Assembly: GCF_002023715.1 (NCBI RefSeq)
Contig: NZ_MAHX01000008.1
Location: 30,681 to 94,680, forward strand
Direction: 5' to 3'
DNA length: 64,000 nucleotides
Origin: Elizabethkingia occulta
GTDB taxonomy: Bacteria; Bacteroidota; Bacteroidia; Flavobacteriales; Weeksellaceae
Shown here piece after piece: positions 8,831 through 18,767 of the stretch. The notes beneath the pieces were generated by a model. The model saw nothing but the letters and a program-made list of their open reading frames with translations, ran no database searches and had not been told where the DNA came from. The translations under genes were made by a program, and so were the position numbers. Within the stretch, counting starts at the first letter, position 1. Each line of letters begins with the position of its first letter.

Positions 8831-9661
8831 TTATTTAGGGTATATTATAGCTTTATCTAGCTCAAGAGGATTATAGTATTTCTTTATTCTATTTTGTTCA
8901 TCAATCCGCGCTTCCCTTAATTCTTCACGCTTGGTATAAGTCTTTCCCGAACCTGCATCACGAAGGCTAAAGCTACTTGCATTTAATAAATCTTTGTATG
9001 GATCATTGTAATATTCTAGTAATAATTTTTGATATTTTGCAAGTGTAATATCTATTGCCTTTTTTCCTCTTTGTTTTTCAAGTATATTAGAAGTATCCGC
9101 TGCCTTTGGCAGTTTAGTTACCTTTGTAAGCTCATAATGATAATGATTTTTGGAATCATTTATTTCTACAATTAATCCAGGTAAACCTTCAAATTTGTAT
9201 GGACCTTCTGGAATAGGAATGTCTTGTGTAAACCATGCTATCCACTCTCTGCCTCCAAAATTAGTTACTGCTTTCTGCAGTTTATATCCTTTTATATTAT
9301 TTTCTTCTTTTATTATTGTCCAATTAAATTCATCTTTAGATTGTAACCTGTAATGGTCCTCATTATTGATATTTTGGAAAGCTTGATTGACTCCATCAGA
9401 TTTTAATTTTAACAAGTTTTGATCAAATCCTGTGTTCATATATCCACTTACTCCTTTTTTTGATTGAATAGAATCATATTTATAAATATCCATATCATAG
9501 AATTTTTTAGAATCGGAGCTAATTTCTAATACAGTATTAAACTTCTGATAATTCTTGCTCAGAGAGTCGTTTAAACAACTTAATTCATATTCAAAACGTA
9601 TTGATTGTGCTTTAATGAATATTATTGAAAGAATAAGTAATGAAAATTTTAATTTTCCCAT
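8831..9661 (-). CDS. GLPGLI family secreted protein
   Basis: 276 residues with a signal peptide (1-18, ending KAQ) and the family-defining segment KFEGLPGLIVEINDS in the middle of the protein (about 160-174), preceded by EWIAWFTQDIPIPEGPYKF, a characteristic run of this Bacteroidetes-specific family. GLPGLI proteins are predicted to be exported and have no established function; they are often found as multiple paralogues. The gene stands alone between tex and poxB. Nothing in it suggests an enzymatic site. Confidence 0.9.
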   Translation of the reverse strand: MGKLKFSLLILSIIFIKAQSIRFEYELSCLNDSLSKNYQKFNTVLEISSDSKKFYDMDIYKYDSIQSKKGVSGYMNTGFDQNLLKLKSDGVNQAFQNINNEDHYRLQSKDEFNWTIIKEENNIKGYKLQKAVTNFGGREWIAWFTQDIPIPEGPYKFEGLPGLIVEINDSKNHYHYELTKVTKLPKAADTSNILEKQRGKKAIDITLAKYQKLLLEYYNDPYKDLLNASSFSLRDAGSGKTYTKREELREARIDEQNRIKKYYNPLELDKAIIYPK

Positions 9662-9978
9662 ACATAATATTTAAAATAAGTTTAGCTATTCAATTTCATG
9701 GCTACTTAAGATAATTTCTAGAAAGTTGTTTTAGATTTTTCAGAAAATTATTTTTTAATTAGTTCATGCCTTAAATTTAAATATTTATATGTATTTCAAA
9801 TTTAACATAACTTTATTTTATTATTATTTAACAATTTAATTTAAAAATATTAGCAATTATAACAATGATGTTCTGAAAAAGTAATCCTATGATATTAAAA
9901 ATCTAAAACAAGAAATTAGTTATAAAAAACGAGAGGCAAAATACCTCTCGTTTTTTATAACTATAGATGAAATTATAC
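9662..9978. other. 317-bp AT-rich intergenic region
   Basis: Upstream of the GLPGLI gene and downstream of poxB (both minus). The part from 9662 to about 9900 is very AT-rich with no open reading frame, RNA gene or clear -7 match seen. The only recognisable element is the poxB terminator at 9921-9959. Confidence 0.6.
9921..9959 (-). terminator. Terminator of poxB
   Basis: Perfect 16-bp inverted repeat, left arm TATAAAAAACGAGAGG with the exact complement on the right and a 7-base loop. The A/T flanks provide T-runs in both directions; it lies 20 bases past the poxB stop. Confidence 0.88.
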
Positions 9979-11706
9979 CTAGAAAATATGCTTATAATTA
10001 GATTTTATTGTGTCCAACACTTCATTTACACGGCCACCAAGCATTAATTTGGTCATAGATTTTGCCATGCCGATAATCTGACCAGCGTCTACCTTCGGTG
10101 GCATAGCCAGTGCATTCGGATTGGTAAAAACGTTTAGCAGATATGGGCCGTTATGTTCGAAAGCTCGTTTTACAGCAGCTTCAACATCTCCAACATTATG
10201 GATGTTTTCTCCTATAATTCCCATTGCATCTGCAACTTTGGCAAAATCAGGATTAATCATATCCGTCTGGTTATCCGGAAGTCCGGCAACCTGCATTTCC
10301 AGTCGAACCATTCCTAAAGCCCTGTTGTTGAATACAATAATTTTAACAGGAAGATTGTACTGATGAATGGTTGCTAGATCACCTAATAACATGGAGATTC
10401 CACCATCACCACACATAGCTACAACCTGTCTTTCGGGATGGGAGAGTGCTGCTCCTATTGCCATTGGCATTGCATTGGCCATGGAGCCATGATTAAATGA
10501 ACCCAGCATTTTTCTTTTACCGGTTGCTTTTATAAAGCGTGCTCCCCATACACAAGTCATTCCGGTATCTACCGTAAAAATAGTATCATCATTGGCATTA
10601 TTACAAATCGTAGATGCCAGGAACTCAGGTTGGATATTATCTTCTGATCCGGAGTCCTTAACATAAGTCTCCAGATTTTCTTTTACTTTCTCATAGTATT
10701 TCAGCTGCTCATCAAGAAAATCTGAATCATCTTTAGTATTTATAAGAGGTAAAAGCGCCTTGATTGTTTCTTTAGCATCTCCACAGAGTCCTAAATCGAC
10801 TCTTGCACGGCGGCCTAAACGTTCCGGGGCTAAGTCAATCTGTGCAATTTTATTTTTTTCCGGCATAAAAGCCTGATATGGGAAATCAGTACCAAATAGT
10901 AAAATTAAATCGGAATCGCACATACTGTTATAGGCAGAAGGAAGTCCTAGCAATCCGGTCATTCCGACCTCATTCGGATTGTCATGCTGCATAGACATTT
11001 TTCCACGGAAAGAATAGCCTACGGGAGCTTTCAGATGTTGTGACAACTGAACAACTTCTGCATGTGCATTCTCGGCCCCTATACCACAGAAGATGGTTAT
11101 TTTTTTGTTTTCATTAATGAGATCCGCAAGCTGCTGTAATTCCTGATCATTTGGGCGGATTAAAGGTTGAGTAAAGAAAAAACGATTGGAGGTTACATTT
11201 TCTTTAGCTTTTAGTTCGGAAACATCACCGGGGAGACCTACAACAGCAACACCTTTTTTAGAAATAGCATGCTGGATAGCCGTTTGCAAAATTCTGGGAG
11301 CCTGTTCAGGTGTCATAATCATCTGATTGTAAACACTACAGTTGTCAAATAATTTGATGGTATTGGTTTCCTGAAAATAGTCCATTCCCATTTCGTTGGT
11401 ATTAATGGTGGAGGCTATAACAAGCATTGGAGCATGTCCGCGATGTGCATCGTAAACGCCATTAATAAGATGTACGTGTCCCGGACCACAACTTCCTGCA
11501 CAACAGGCTAAGCCATCCAATTCGGCTTCAGCTGCTGCAGCATAAGCACCAACTTCTTCATGCCGGACATGTATCCATTTTATTTTTCCGTTTTTACGGA
11601 CAGCATCATTCAGATGATTAAGGCTGTCTCCCGTAACAGCATAAATACGTTTAATACCTGCATCAGCAAGCATATCGACCATTTGCTCGGCAATATTTTT
11701 TTCCAT
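9979..11706 (-). CDS. poxB: Pyruvate oxidase/dehydrogenase (quinone), ThDP-dependent
   Basis: 575 residues with the three-domain ThDP-enzyme layout: N-terminal PYR domain (1-165; RHEEVGAYAAAAEAELDG with the conserved Glu), central FAD-type domain (about 185-330) and C-terminal PP domain (about 360-540) with the ThDP/Mg motif beginning CGDGGISML and ending IIVFNN. PoxB oxidatively decarboxylates pyruvate to acetate and CO2, passing electrons to quinone at the inner membrane. Length and N-terminal sequence fit PoxB better than acetolactate synthase. A C-terminal membrane-binding helix is plausible (VNEVLDTIKSNYKHIF). It has its own promoter motif and terminator. Confidence 0.88.
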   Translation of the reverse strand: MEKNIAEQMVDMLADAGIKRIYAVTGDSLNHLNDAVRKNGKIKWIHVRHEEVGAYAAAAEAELDGLACCAGSCGPGHVHLINGVYDAHRGHAPMLVIASTINTNEMGMDYFQETNTIKLFDNCSVYNQMIMTPEQAPRILQTAIQHAISKKGVAVVGLPGDVSELKAKENVTSNRFFFTQPLIRPNDQELQQLADLINENKKITIFCGIGAENAHAEVVQLSQHLKAPVGYSFRGKMSMQHDNPNEVGMTGLLGLPSAYNSMCDSDLILLFGTDFPYQAFMPEKNKIAQIDLAPERLGRRARVDLGLCGDAKETIKALLPLINTKDDSDFLDEQLKYYEKVKENLETYVKDSGSEDNIQPEFLASTICNNANDDTIFTVDTGMTCVWGARFIKATGKRKMLGSFNHGSMANAMPMAIGAALSHPERQVVAMCGDGGISMLLGDLATIHQYNLPVKIIVFNNRALGMVRLEMQVAGLPDNQTDMINPDFAKVADAMGIIGENIHNVGDVEAAVKRAFEHNGPYLLNVFTNPNALAMPPKVDAGQIIGMAKSMTKLMLGGRVNEVLDTIKSNYKHIF

Positions 11707-11731
11707 AATGTTTTGTTTTGATGGTTTCTAA

Positions 11732-11739
11732 CAAAGCTA
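11732..11739 (-). promoter_or_regulatory. -7 motif for poxB
   Basis: Reads TAGCTTTG on the minus strand (TAnnTTTG), giving a leader of about 20 bases before the poxB ATG at 11706. Confidence 0.45.
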
Positions 11740-11890
11740 CAGCCTTTTTATTTATCAGTATTTATTAAAATTATTCATGTAATACTTTCGTCTTATAAAC
11801 GGAATATTTACGGGATAGGGATTCTTAGCGGTTTCTTTATTAATTCAGGATAATTTTAGATTTATTTTACATTGTCTCCTAAAAAGCACA

Positions 11891-11920
11891 ATCCTCTAAA
11901 TGTTTACACAAATAGAGGAT
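11891..11920 (-). terminator. Probable terminator of the USP-DUF1275 operon
   Basis: Stem ATCCTCTA / TAGAGGAT with a 14-base loop. On the minus strand it is followed by TGTGCTTTTT. It lies 44 bases past the DUF1275 stop. Confidence 0.45.
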
Positions 11921-11963
11921 GGCTCACAGCTAGTTTTACACAAAATTAAAACCAATAATATAT

Positions 11964-12791
11964 TTAATCTTCAAAAATGAATTTTCGTTTTTCACTCCTT
12001 TTCGGTATCCCGTGGATCTTGTCGTACAAATAAGCCAGAACAGTAGGTTTTCTATAAATCCTGCTATATCTGTATCTGGTATTGAAGTGTCTCAGATGAA
12101 TTTTATAGGCATCATACCCGATTACAATAAGTAGACACATACTGATGACATAAAATACTCTGAACTCCAGATAGTAATAGGTAAGACCAGAGAATACGGC
12201 TCCTGCTACATAAGCAATCATAATACTTATAAGCACTTTTGCTCTTGCAATAAGCTCCGGATTCTTTCTGTACTTTTTATGAGTAAACATAGAAAATAAG
12301 ATCCCAAGGTCGGTTGTTGTACCTGTAAGGTGGGTTGTTTTTATCGAGAAGTTGGAAATACTTGCGGTAAGACCGTTTTGTAAACCTGTTGCGAATAGCA
12401 TTAGTGCAACCAGATATTCGGTTTCTTCCAGTGTTCTCTGATAATAAAACTGTCCATAAATACCTACAAATAGCAGACAGATAATTTCCAGAACAATTGG
12501 CATTGCATGCGCAAAATACTTGCTCTTTTTATTGAAATTTATGACAATCAGGTTGGATAAAAAGCTCCCGAAGAAGAATAGGAAAATCCATCCTCCAACA
12601 ACTGCAGCTTTAGCCCAGCTTCCTTTGCTTATTTCAGCAGCCAGAATAGCATAGTGTCCCGTTACGTTTGAGGTAAATGAGAGAAATATCAATAATGAGG
12701 CTATATTTATAGTACCGGCTGTAAAAGCTGTCAGCGTCCCCAGCCTGATGTTATCTCCCAGTGTCCTGCTGTTACTATAATTCCTTAACAT
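11964..12791 (-). CDS. DUF1275 (YoaK-type) membrane protein
   Basis: 275 residues with about six hydrophobic segments (near 18-38, 62-83, 95-115, 125-142, 185-205 and 212-230). The FATGLQNGLTAS and IKTTHLTGTTTDLG motifs identify the DUF1275/YoaK family of inner-membrane proteins, whose substrate or role is unknown. The C-terminus (235-275) is a basic cytoplasmic tail rich in Arg, Lys and Tyr. It follows the universal-stress-like gene by 25 bases on the same strand and is probably co-transcribed with it. Confidence 0.85.
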   Translation of the reverse strand: MLRNYSNSRTLGDNIRLGTLTAFTAGTINIASLLIFLSFTSNVTGHYAILAAEISKGSWAKAAVVGGWIFLFFFGSFLSNLIVINFNKKSKYFAHAMPIVLEIICLLFVGIYGQFYYQRTLEETEYLVALMLFATGLQNGLTASISNFSIKTTHLTGTTTDLGILFSMFTHKKYRKNPELIARAKVLISIMIAYVAGAVFSGLTYYYLEFRVFYVISMCLLIVIGYDAYKIHLRHFNTRYRYSRIYRKPTVLAYLYDKIHGIPKRSEKRKFIFED

Positions 12792-12816
12792 TTGTGTGTG
12801 TTTTAATTGTTATTAT

Positions 12817-13317
12817 TTAGCTTCCTGTGCTTGCGAATATTTCCGCAAGTCTTCCTCTTTCCGGTAAGCTCTGAGGAACTTCAACGGAAATTTCTGTGTA
12901 TTGCAATTCTTTACATTTTCTGATGTAAGGAATAATGCTGAATTTTCCTTTTCCTTTGCTTCTGATAGAAGGAGAGTAGTAGGCTTCCTGAATGTTTGTA
13001 GCTTTTACATAATTGTTGAATGTTCTTTGAAAACTTCCTGTAAAAACATCACATACAATTTTATCAATCAGGTGCGAATATTTGTTTCGAATGATTTCAT
13101 AAGCATCACAGAATTCCTGTGGTCTTATTTTATTGAAAATTGTGTTTTTGTTTGTGAACAGGAGATCTCTTATAGAGTCACCCATGTCGTATCCGGAAAC
13201 AAACAGTATGTTATATTGAGTATTATCCTGTAAAGCATTTTTTTCCTGTAATACTCTTTTCAATATATTTAATGATTCTAGTGAGTAATCAGTGGCTATT
13301 AAAATGGTCTTGCTCAT
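12817..13317 (-). CDS. Universal-stress-protein-like protein
   Basis: 166 residues beginning MSKTILIATDYSLESLNILK, the usual beta1-alpha1 opening of USP folds, where the Asp contacts nucleotide in ATP-binding members. The later part does not show the glycine-rich G-x2-G-x9-G-S/T ATP-binding loop of classical UspA; the segment YYSPSIRSKGKGKFSIIPYI stands in its place. A nucleotide-binding role is therefore uncertain. It is the first gene of a likely operon with the DUF1275 membrane protein and has a -7 motif at 13359-13366. Confidence 0.6.
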   Translation of the reverse strand: MSKTILIATDYSLESLNILKRVLQEKNALQDNTQYNILFVSGYDMGDSIRDLLFTNKNTIFNKIRPQEFCDAYEIIRNKYSHLIDKIVCDVFTGSFQRTFNNYVKATNIQEAYYSPSIRSKGKGKFSIIPYIRKCKELQYTEISVEVPQSLPERGRLAEIFASTGS

Positions 13318-13358
13318 AACTTTTGGGTTTGGTTCTGTATTATCTTATTTTGATGATA

Positions 13359-13366
13359 CAAAACTA
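13359..13366 (-). promoter_or_regulatory. -7 motif for USP-DUF1275 operon
   Basis: Reads TAGTTTTG on the minus strand (TAnnTTTG), 41 bases upstream of the ATG at 13317. Confidence 0.45.
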
Positions 13367-13486
13367 TACCCACCGTATTAGAAAGACTTTGGAAACAAAT
13401 TAAAATATGATTAACGAGATTAAAATGAGATTAGAATTTTAATTTTTACAAATTATGAAACCTGAACAAAGGAGAATAATAATACA

Positions 13487-13512
13487 AAAACCTTACAATT
13501 TTGTAAGGTTTT
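13487..13512 (-). terminator. Terminator of the two-component operon
   Basis: AAAACCTTAC / GTAAGGTTTT stem with a 6-base AT loop; on the minus strand it is followed by TTGTATT after a T-run. It lies just past the histidine kinase stop. Confidence 0.75.
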
Positions 13513-13557
13513 AATATGTAAATATTGACGCTCACAGAGCGATATAGACAGAATTAG

Positions 13558-14967
13558 TTAAGCTTGTTTTTCCTCGTTTTGTGTACTGTAAAAATTAGGA
13601 AAACGAAGTTGTACTGTGGTACCCTGATTTTCATGTGATGTTACAATCAGTTCTCCGTGGTGTATTCTTACAATATTCCGCGCAAGAGGAAGACCAATTC
13701 CGTAGCCCTCATAATTTTTGGTATTAGATGCTCTAAAGAACGGATCATAAATTTTGTTCATCTCTTGTTCCGGAATACCAATTCCGGCATCTTTTATAAT
13801 AATGTATACATCTGTGTCGGTCGCTCCTAGAGAAACTTTTACCTGCTGGAAGTTAGAATACTTGCATCCGTTACTGATGATGTTTGCCAGAGCAAGATGC
13901 AATAGCTGTTCATTCCCCTGTACTTTGAGCTTTTTGGGATTATCAGGGAGCATACTGATATCAAGGAATATGTTGTTTCGGGGATCAATTCTTTTCAGTG
14001 TTTCGATAACATCCCAAAGCAATTGATCGGTTCTTACCTTATCAAATTTCTGGATTTTACCATCAAATCCTGTCTGAGCAATCATTAATAAAGCCTTGAT
14101 TTTTTTATCGAGCTTTTCCGCTTCATTTAGGATAATCTCCAATGTGTCTTTGTATTCCTCGGCGGTTCTGTTAATGGAAAGCGCAACATCTGCTTCTCCC
14201 ATAATAGACGTGAGGGGAGTTCTTAATTCATGTGAAACATTTCCGATAAGGTGATTTTGGGTCTCGAAAGAAGTCTCAATACGGTTTAGCATATCGTTGA
14301 AAGTTTCAACCAGTTCGTTAAGCTCCTTGTTACCAGGTTGAGGTCCTAGTCGGAGGTGTAAATTTTCGGAACTGATTTCTTTTACCTTACCTGTAATCTT
14401 TAATATTGGTTTGAATAAGGTTTTGGATAGGTAAAAAGAAAATATCATACTAAAGAATAGAGAGAGTACAATACATGTAATAAGGGTTCTTTTCAGGTAT
14501 TCCAGATAATACGCTACGTAGTGATTTTTTGCAGAGGCAATCGCTATATAATTTTTATCATCAAACCTGAAAGTCTGCCCAATGTAATAAAACTCCTTAT
14601 CATTATAATTAGCTTCTCCGTTTTTTACAATATTTCTGAAAAAGGATGAGGGGATATGAACTTTCTGAGAAATTTTGCTGAAGTTAGAATCTTTAGGAAC
14701 TGCAAAAACATAATCTTTTTCCATTGGGAGCTCCTCATCGTTCAGGCTGCTGAGGATATAATTTTCCGGAAGGTCTAGATGTTCTTTACCTTTTTCTATC
14801 TGTACAATAGTTGTTGTACGGATTTTAAGCAATTCATAAAACCGTTGGTGAGAAAAGTTGACAATAGAAAAATAAACCAAACCACTAAACAGAATAATAA
14901 TACTGGTAAATACCAGCATTAAAAGTATCATGGTTTTTGTCTGATTAGTGATCACTTTTTTAAACAT
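13558..14967 (-). CDS. Sensor histidine kinase (HAMP, HisKA, HATPase)
   Basis: 469 residues: transmembrane helix 1 (about 12-33), an extracytoplasmic sensor region of about 120 residues, transmembrane helix 2 (about 158-180), HAMP linker (180-235), HisKA with the phospho-acceptor in VSHELRTPLTSIMGEA, and a HATPase domain with N-box (LANIISNGCKYSN), DAGIGIP and GYGIGLPLARNIV. It autophosphorylates and passes phosphate to the response regulator encoded 3 bases upstream. The stimulus is unknown; the periplasmic domain is short and has no recognised fold. A terminator follows. Confidence 0.95.
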   Translation of the reverse strand: MFKKVITNQTKTMILLMLVFTSIIILFSGLVYFSIVNFSHQRFYELLKIRTTTIVQIEKGKEHLDLPENYILSSLNDEELPMEKDYVFAVPKDSNFSKISQKVHIPSSFFRNIVKNGEANYNDKEFYYIGQTFRFDDKNYIAIASAKNHYVAYYLEYLKRTLITCIVLSLFFSMIFSFYLSKTLFKPILKITGKVKEISSENLHLRLGPQPGNKELNELVETFNDMLNRIETSFETQNHLIGNVSHELRTPLTSIMGEADVALSINRTAEEYKDTLEIILNEAEKLDKKIKALLMIAQTGFDGKIQKFDKVRTDQLLWDVIETLKRIDPRNNIFLDISMLPDNPKKLKVQGNEQLLHLALANIISNGCKYSNFQQVKVSLGATDTDVYIIIKDAGIGIPEQEMNKIYDPFFRASNTKNYEGYGIGLPLARNIVRIHHGELIVTSHENQGTTVQLRFPNFYSTQNEEKQA

Positions 14968-14970
14968 CTG

Positions 14971-15675
14971 CTACGGTCTTTTTAGTACATAACCCATTCC
15001 GATAACCGTATGGATTAGTTTATTATCAGGATTGTCCAGTTTCTTTCTAAGATAGTTTACATAAACATCCACAACATTGGTTCCCAGTTCATAATTTACA
15101 CCCCATACTGCATCCAGAATTTCCACACGGGAAATAACTTTTTCAGGATTGTTAAGGAAATAAACCAGTAGTTTATATTCTGTAGAAGTAAGATTTACTT
15201 CTTCGCCGCCCCGTGTTACCTTTTTAGTGTAATCATTTACAACAAGATCCGAAAATCTGTAAATATGTTCTTCATCGGCTTCCGGTTCAGGTATTTCCGG
15301 AATAGTATTGTTACCACTTCTTCTCAGTAATGATTTTATACGGGCAACAAGCTCAATAAATTTGAATGGTTTTACCAGATAATCATCACCACCGCTTTCC
15401 AGTCCCAGTACTATGTTTTCTGAAGTTCCGAGAGCTGTAAGAAAAAGAATAGGTACCCGTTTATTGGTTTTTCTGATCTCTTTGCATACATCCAGACCAT
15501 TCATTTCAGGAAGCATAATATCCAGAATTACAAGATCAAAATCATTAGCTTCTACCAGTTGTACACCGGTACGGCCGTCAAAGGCTACAGAAATTTCATA
15601 ACCTTTTTCCTGAAGTCCTTTTTTTATAAATGATACCACACTGGTCTCGTCTTCGATCAGAATAATTTTTTCCAT
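14971..15675 (-). CDS. OmpR/PhoB-family response regulator
   Basis: 234 residues counted from the ATG at 15675; the TTG at 15681 lies only two codons earlier and is less likely. The receiver domain (1-118) has the acidic pocket, the phospho-acceptor Asp in DLVILDIMLPEMNG, and the conserved Lys in DYLVKPFKF. A C-terminal winged-helix Trans_reg_C domain (about 135-233) contains NVVDVYVNYLRKKLDN. The linker EIPEPEADEEHIY is unusually acidic. It is the first gene of the operon with the histidine kinase and has a promoter with both -33 and -7 elements. Confidence 0.95.
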   Translation of the reverse strand: MEKIILIEDETSVVSFIKKGLQEKGYEISVAFDGRTGVQLVEANDFDLVILDIMLPEMNGLDVCKEIRKTNKRVPILFLTALGTSENIVLGLESGGDDYLVKPFKFIELVARIKSLLRRSGNNTIPEIPEPEADEEHIYRFSDLVVNDYTKKVTRGGEEVNLTSTEYKLLVYFLNNPEKVISRVEILDAVWGVNYELGTNVVDVYVNYLRKKLDNPDNKLIHTVIGMGYVLKRP

Positions 15676-15690
15676 AAGCAACGAATGTTA

Positions 15691-15720
15691 CAAAAATATA
15701 AAAATTGACACGCAAACAAA
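15691..15720 (-). promoter_or_regulatory. Promoter of the two-component operon
   Basis: On the minus strand: TTTG (15717-15720), an 18-base spacer, then TATTTTTG (15691-15698). This fits the Bacteroidetes sigma-A layout and is the best complete promoter in the window. Confidence 0.55.
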
Positions 15721-15772
15721 ACCTGAATGAAGATAGTGCTCAGCTATAGTAAATGATAATATCGTAAAAAAG

Positions 15773-16117
15773 CTAATTCTTTTTCACCAGCAGAATCCAA
15801 TCTTCTTCCAGAATTTTGTAACCCTGATCGTATATAAACCGGTATTCAGATCCATTTTTGTAGGTGATGATTTGAGTTATAAAGCCAAAATCAAAACCTA
15901 GTGACAATAGTTTTTGTTGAGAAACTTTAGTTTTTCCTTCCTCATTAATATGATTCAGAATACGGTAATTTTTTCGCAAACGATTATTAATATTTCGCAT
16001 CAGGTTTGTACTATCCTTATTCTGTCTGTTGTTATAGGCATTTCGGCATCCGTCCGAACAGAACTTTTTATCCGATCGGCCTGATATTTTTTCATTACAT
16101 TCCAGACAGAATTGCAT
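15773..16117 (-). CDS. Small zinc-ribbon protein (DUF2116-like)
   Basis: 114 residues starting with a treble-clef/zinc-ribbon pattern: C4-x2-C7 then C-x3-C in KKFCSDGCRNAYNNRQ, as in DUF2116-like and MYND/FCS-type ribbons. The rest is basic (NNRLRKNYRIL) and then predicted alpha/beta (QKLLSLGFDFGFITQIITYKNGSEY) without a recognised family. The combination suggests nucleic-acid or protein binding; function unknown. It stands alone on the minus strand between the two-component system and the divergent ssb gene. Confidence 0.7.
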   Translation of the reverse strand: MQFCLECNEKISGRSDKKFCSDGCRNAYNNRQNKDSTNLMRNINNRLRKNYRILNHINEEGKTKVSQQKLLSLGFDFGFITQIITYKNGSEYRFIYDQGYKILEEDWILLVKKN

Positions 16118-16368
16118 GTTTTTTTATTTAATTATCTCAAATATAGTATTTTATTACTTTAATTAATCTTTTGTAATTTAAATAATTATGTTTTTTAATT
16201 ATAAAAAAGAATATAAAATAAAAATCGTAACTTTTTGATATATAATTTTTTAGCTTTGGTTAAACGATTACAAATGATTATAAATATTTTTTTACCGATT
16301 AAAACATTATGTAACTTTCATCTTTGCTACAGAAAATCTACCAAGTTTAATTTTAAAATCATACAGCC

Positions 16369-16692
16369 ATGTCACTAAGAAACAAAGTTATTTTATTCGG
16401 ACACACAGGTAAAGATGTAGAAGTAACCCAGTTCGAAAAAGGAATTAAAGCTTCCGTTAGTTTAGCAACCAATGATTATTATACCAATACTCAGGGTGAA
16501 AAGATTGAAGAAACCCAATGGCATAATCTTATCGTTTATGGCAAACTGGCAGAAGTCTTTGAGAAATATGTTACCAAAGGCAAAGAGATTGCAATAGAGG
16601 GGAAGCTTACCTACAGAAGCTATGAAGACAAAGACGGCAATATGCGCTATATTACTGAAATCAGAGTAGAAGAACTTCTGATGATGAAATAA
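16369..16692 (+). CDS. Single-stranded DNA-binding protein (short)
   Basis: 107 residues forming essentially one OB fold: start MSLRNKVILFGHTGKDVEV, WHNLIVYGKLAEVFEKYVTKG and a final strand ITEIRVEELLMMK. SSB coats single-stranded DNA in replication and repair. Canonical SSB carries a disordered C-terminal region ending in an acidic DDDIPF-like tip that recruits partners; this one ends right after the OB fold, so it is probably a second, accessory SSB. A near-consensus -7 (CATCTTTG) lies at about 16319-16326. Confidence 0.88.
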   Translation: MSLRNKVILFGHTGKDVEVTQFEKGIKASVSLATNDYYTNTQGEKIEETQWHNLIVYGKLAEVFEKYVTKGKEIAIEGKLTYRSYEDKDGNMRYITEIRVEELLMMK

Positions 16693-16746
16693 TTAATAAT
16701 ATTCAGCCTGTTGTATCTCTATTACATTTATTTGCCACATTATGCT

Positions 16747-16754
16747 TATTTTTG
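16747..16754 (+). promoter_or_regulatory. -7 motif for hisS
   Basis: TATTTTTG matches TAnnTTTG, 22 bases before the hisS ATG. Confidence 0.4.
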
Positions 16755-16773
16755 TGCTTTAGAGAAAAGATAA

Positions 16774-18126
<1,353 letters not shown>

Positions 18127-18128
18127 AT

Positions 18129-18153
18129 AAAACCACCGTAAGGTGGTTTTTTG
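18129..18153 (+). terminator. Terminator of hisS
   Basis: AAAACCACC / GGTGGTTTT stem, 4-base loop, followed by further Ts. Confidence 0.9.
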
Positions 18154-18210
18154 TTGCATAATATTAATGAAATATTCATTTTAAATATTCTTACTGATAT
18201 CTAAAATGGT

Positions 18211-18218
18211 TATATTTG
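18211..18218 (+). promoter_or_regulatory. -7 motif for DUF5684 gene
   Basis: TATATTTG, exact TAnnTTTG, 31 bases before the ATG at 18250. Confidence 0.4.
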
Positions 18219-18249
18219 GTTTAATTAATAATTCTAAACAATCTAAACT

Positions 18250-18690
18250 ATGTTAACTATTTTGCAATCGTACGATTCTTCGTACTATGACAACTCAGGC
18301 TCCGCAGCTGCAGGAGCAATCTTCGGAATTGGAATGTTGTTTTTTTATTTAGTCATTTATCTTTTTATTGGTTTTTGCAGATATAAAGTATTTAAAAAAG
18401 CTGGTAGAGAAGATGCATGGGCAGGCTTTGTACCAGTTTATAATGCTATTGTCCTGTCGCAGATTATTAAAAAACCATCATGGTTTTTCATTTTATTTTA
18501 TGTTCCACTTATTTCTTATTATGCATGGTTCGTAACTGGCGATAAACTTGGGAAAGGTTTCGGAAAAGGAGAAAACAGTACTGTTTGGGGAGTAATAGGT
18601 TTACTAACAGGGTTATTTATTAATATGATTGTTCATGCTTTCGGTAGTGATCAGTTTGATTCTTCTGCAGTTCCGGATGAAACCGCTTAG
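18250..18690 (+). CDS. DUF5684-type membrane protein
   Basis: 146 residues with three to four membrane segments (about 22-43, 74-92 and 112-130). The core CRYKVFKKAGREDAWAGFVP followed by VYNAIVLSQIIKKPSW is the recognisable part of DUF5684 membrane proteins, which are often annotated as signal-peptidase-associated without experimental support. The N-terminus before the first helix is rich in Ser, Tyr and Gly. It is a single gene bounded by a -7 motif and a good terminator. Function is unknown. Confidence 0.7.
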   Translation: MLTILQSYDSSYYDNSGSAAAGAIFGIGMLFFYLVIYLFIGFCRYKVFKKAGREDAWAGFVPVYNAIVLSQIIKKPSWFFILFYVPLISYYAWFVTGDKLGKGFGKGENSTVWGVIGLLTGLFINMIVHAFGSDQFDSSAVPDETA

Positions 18691-18712
18691 AAGTATAAAG
18701 TAAAAATAATGG

Positions 18713-18737
18713 AAACCGCTGATTCAGCGGTTTTTTT
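18713..18737 (+). terminator. Terminator after DUF5684 gene
   Basis: AAACCGCT / AGCGGTTT stem with a GATTC loop and a run of seven Ts. Confidence 0.9.
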
Positions 18738-18767
18738 ATTAACTTTAAACACCAAACTTATTACAAT

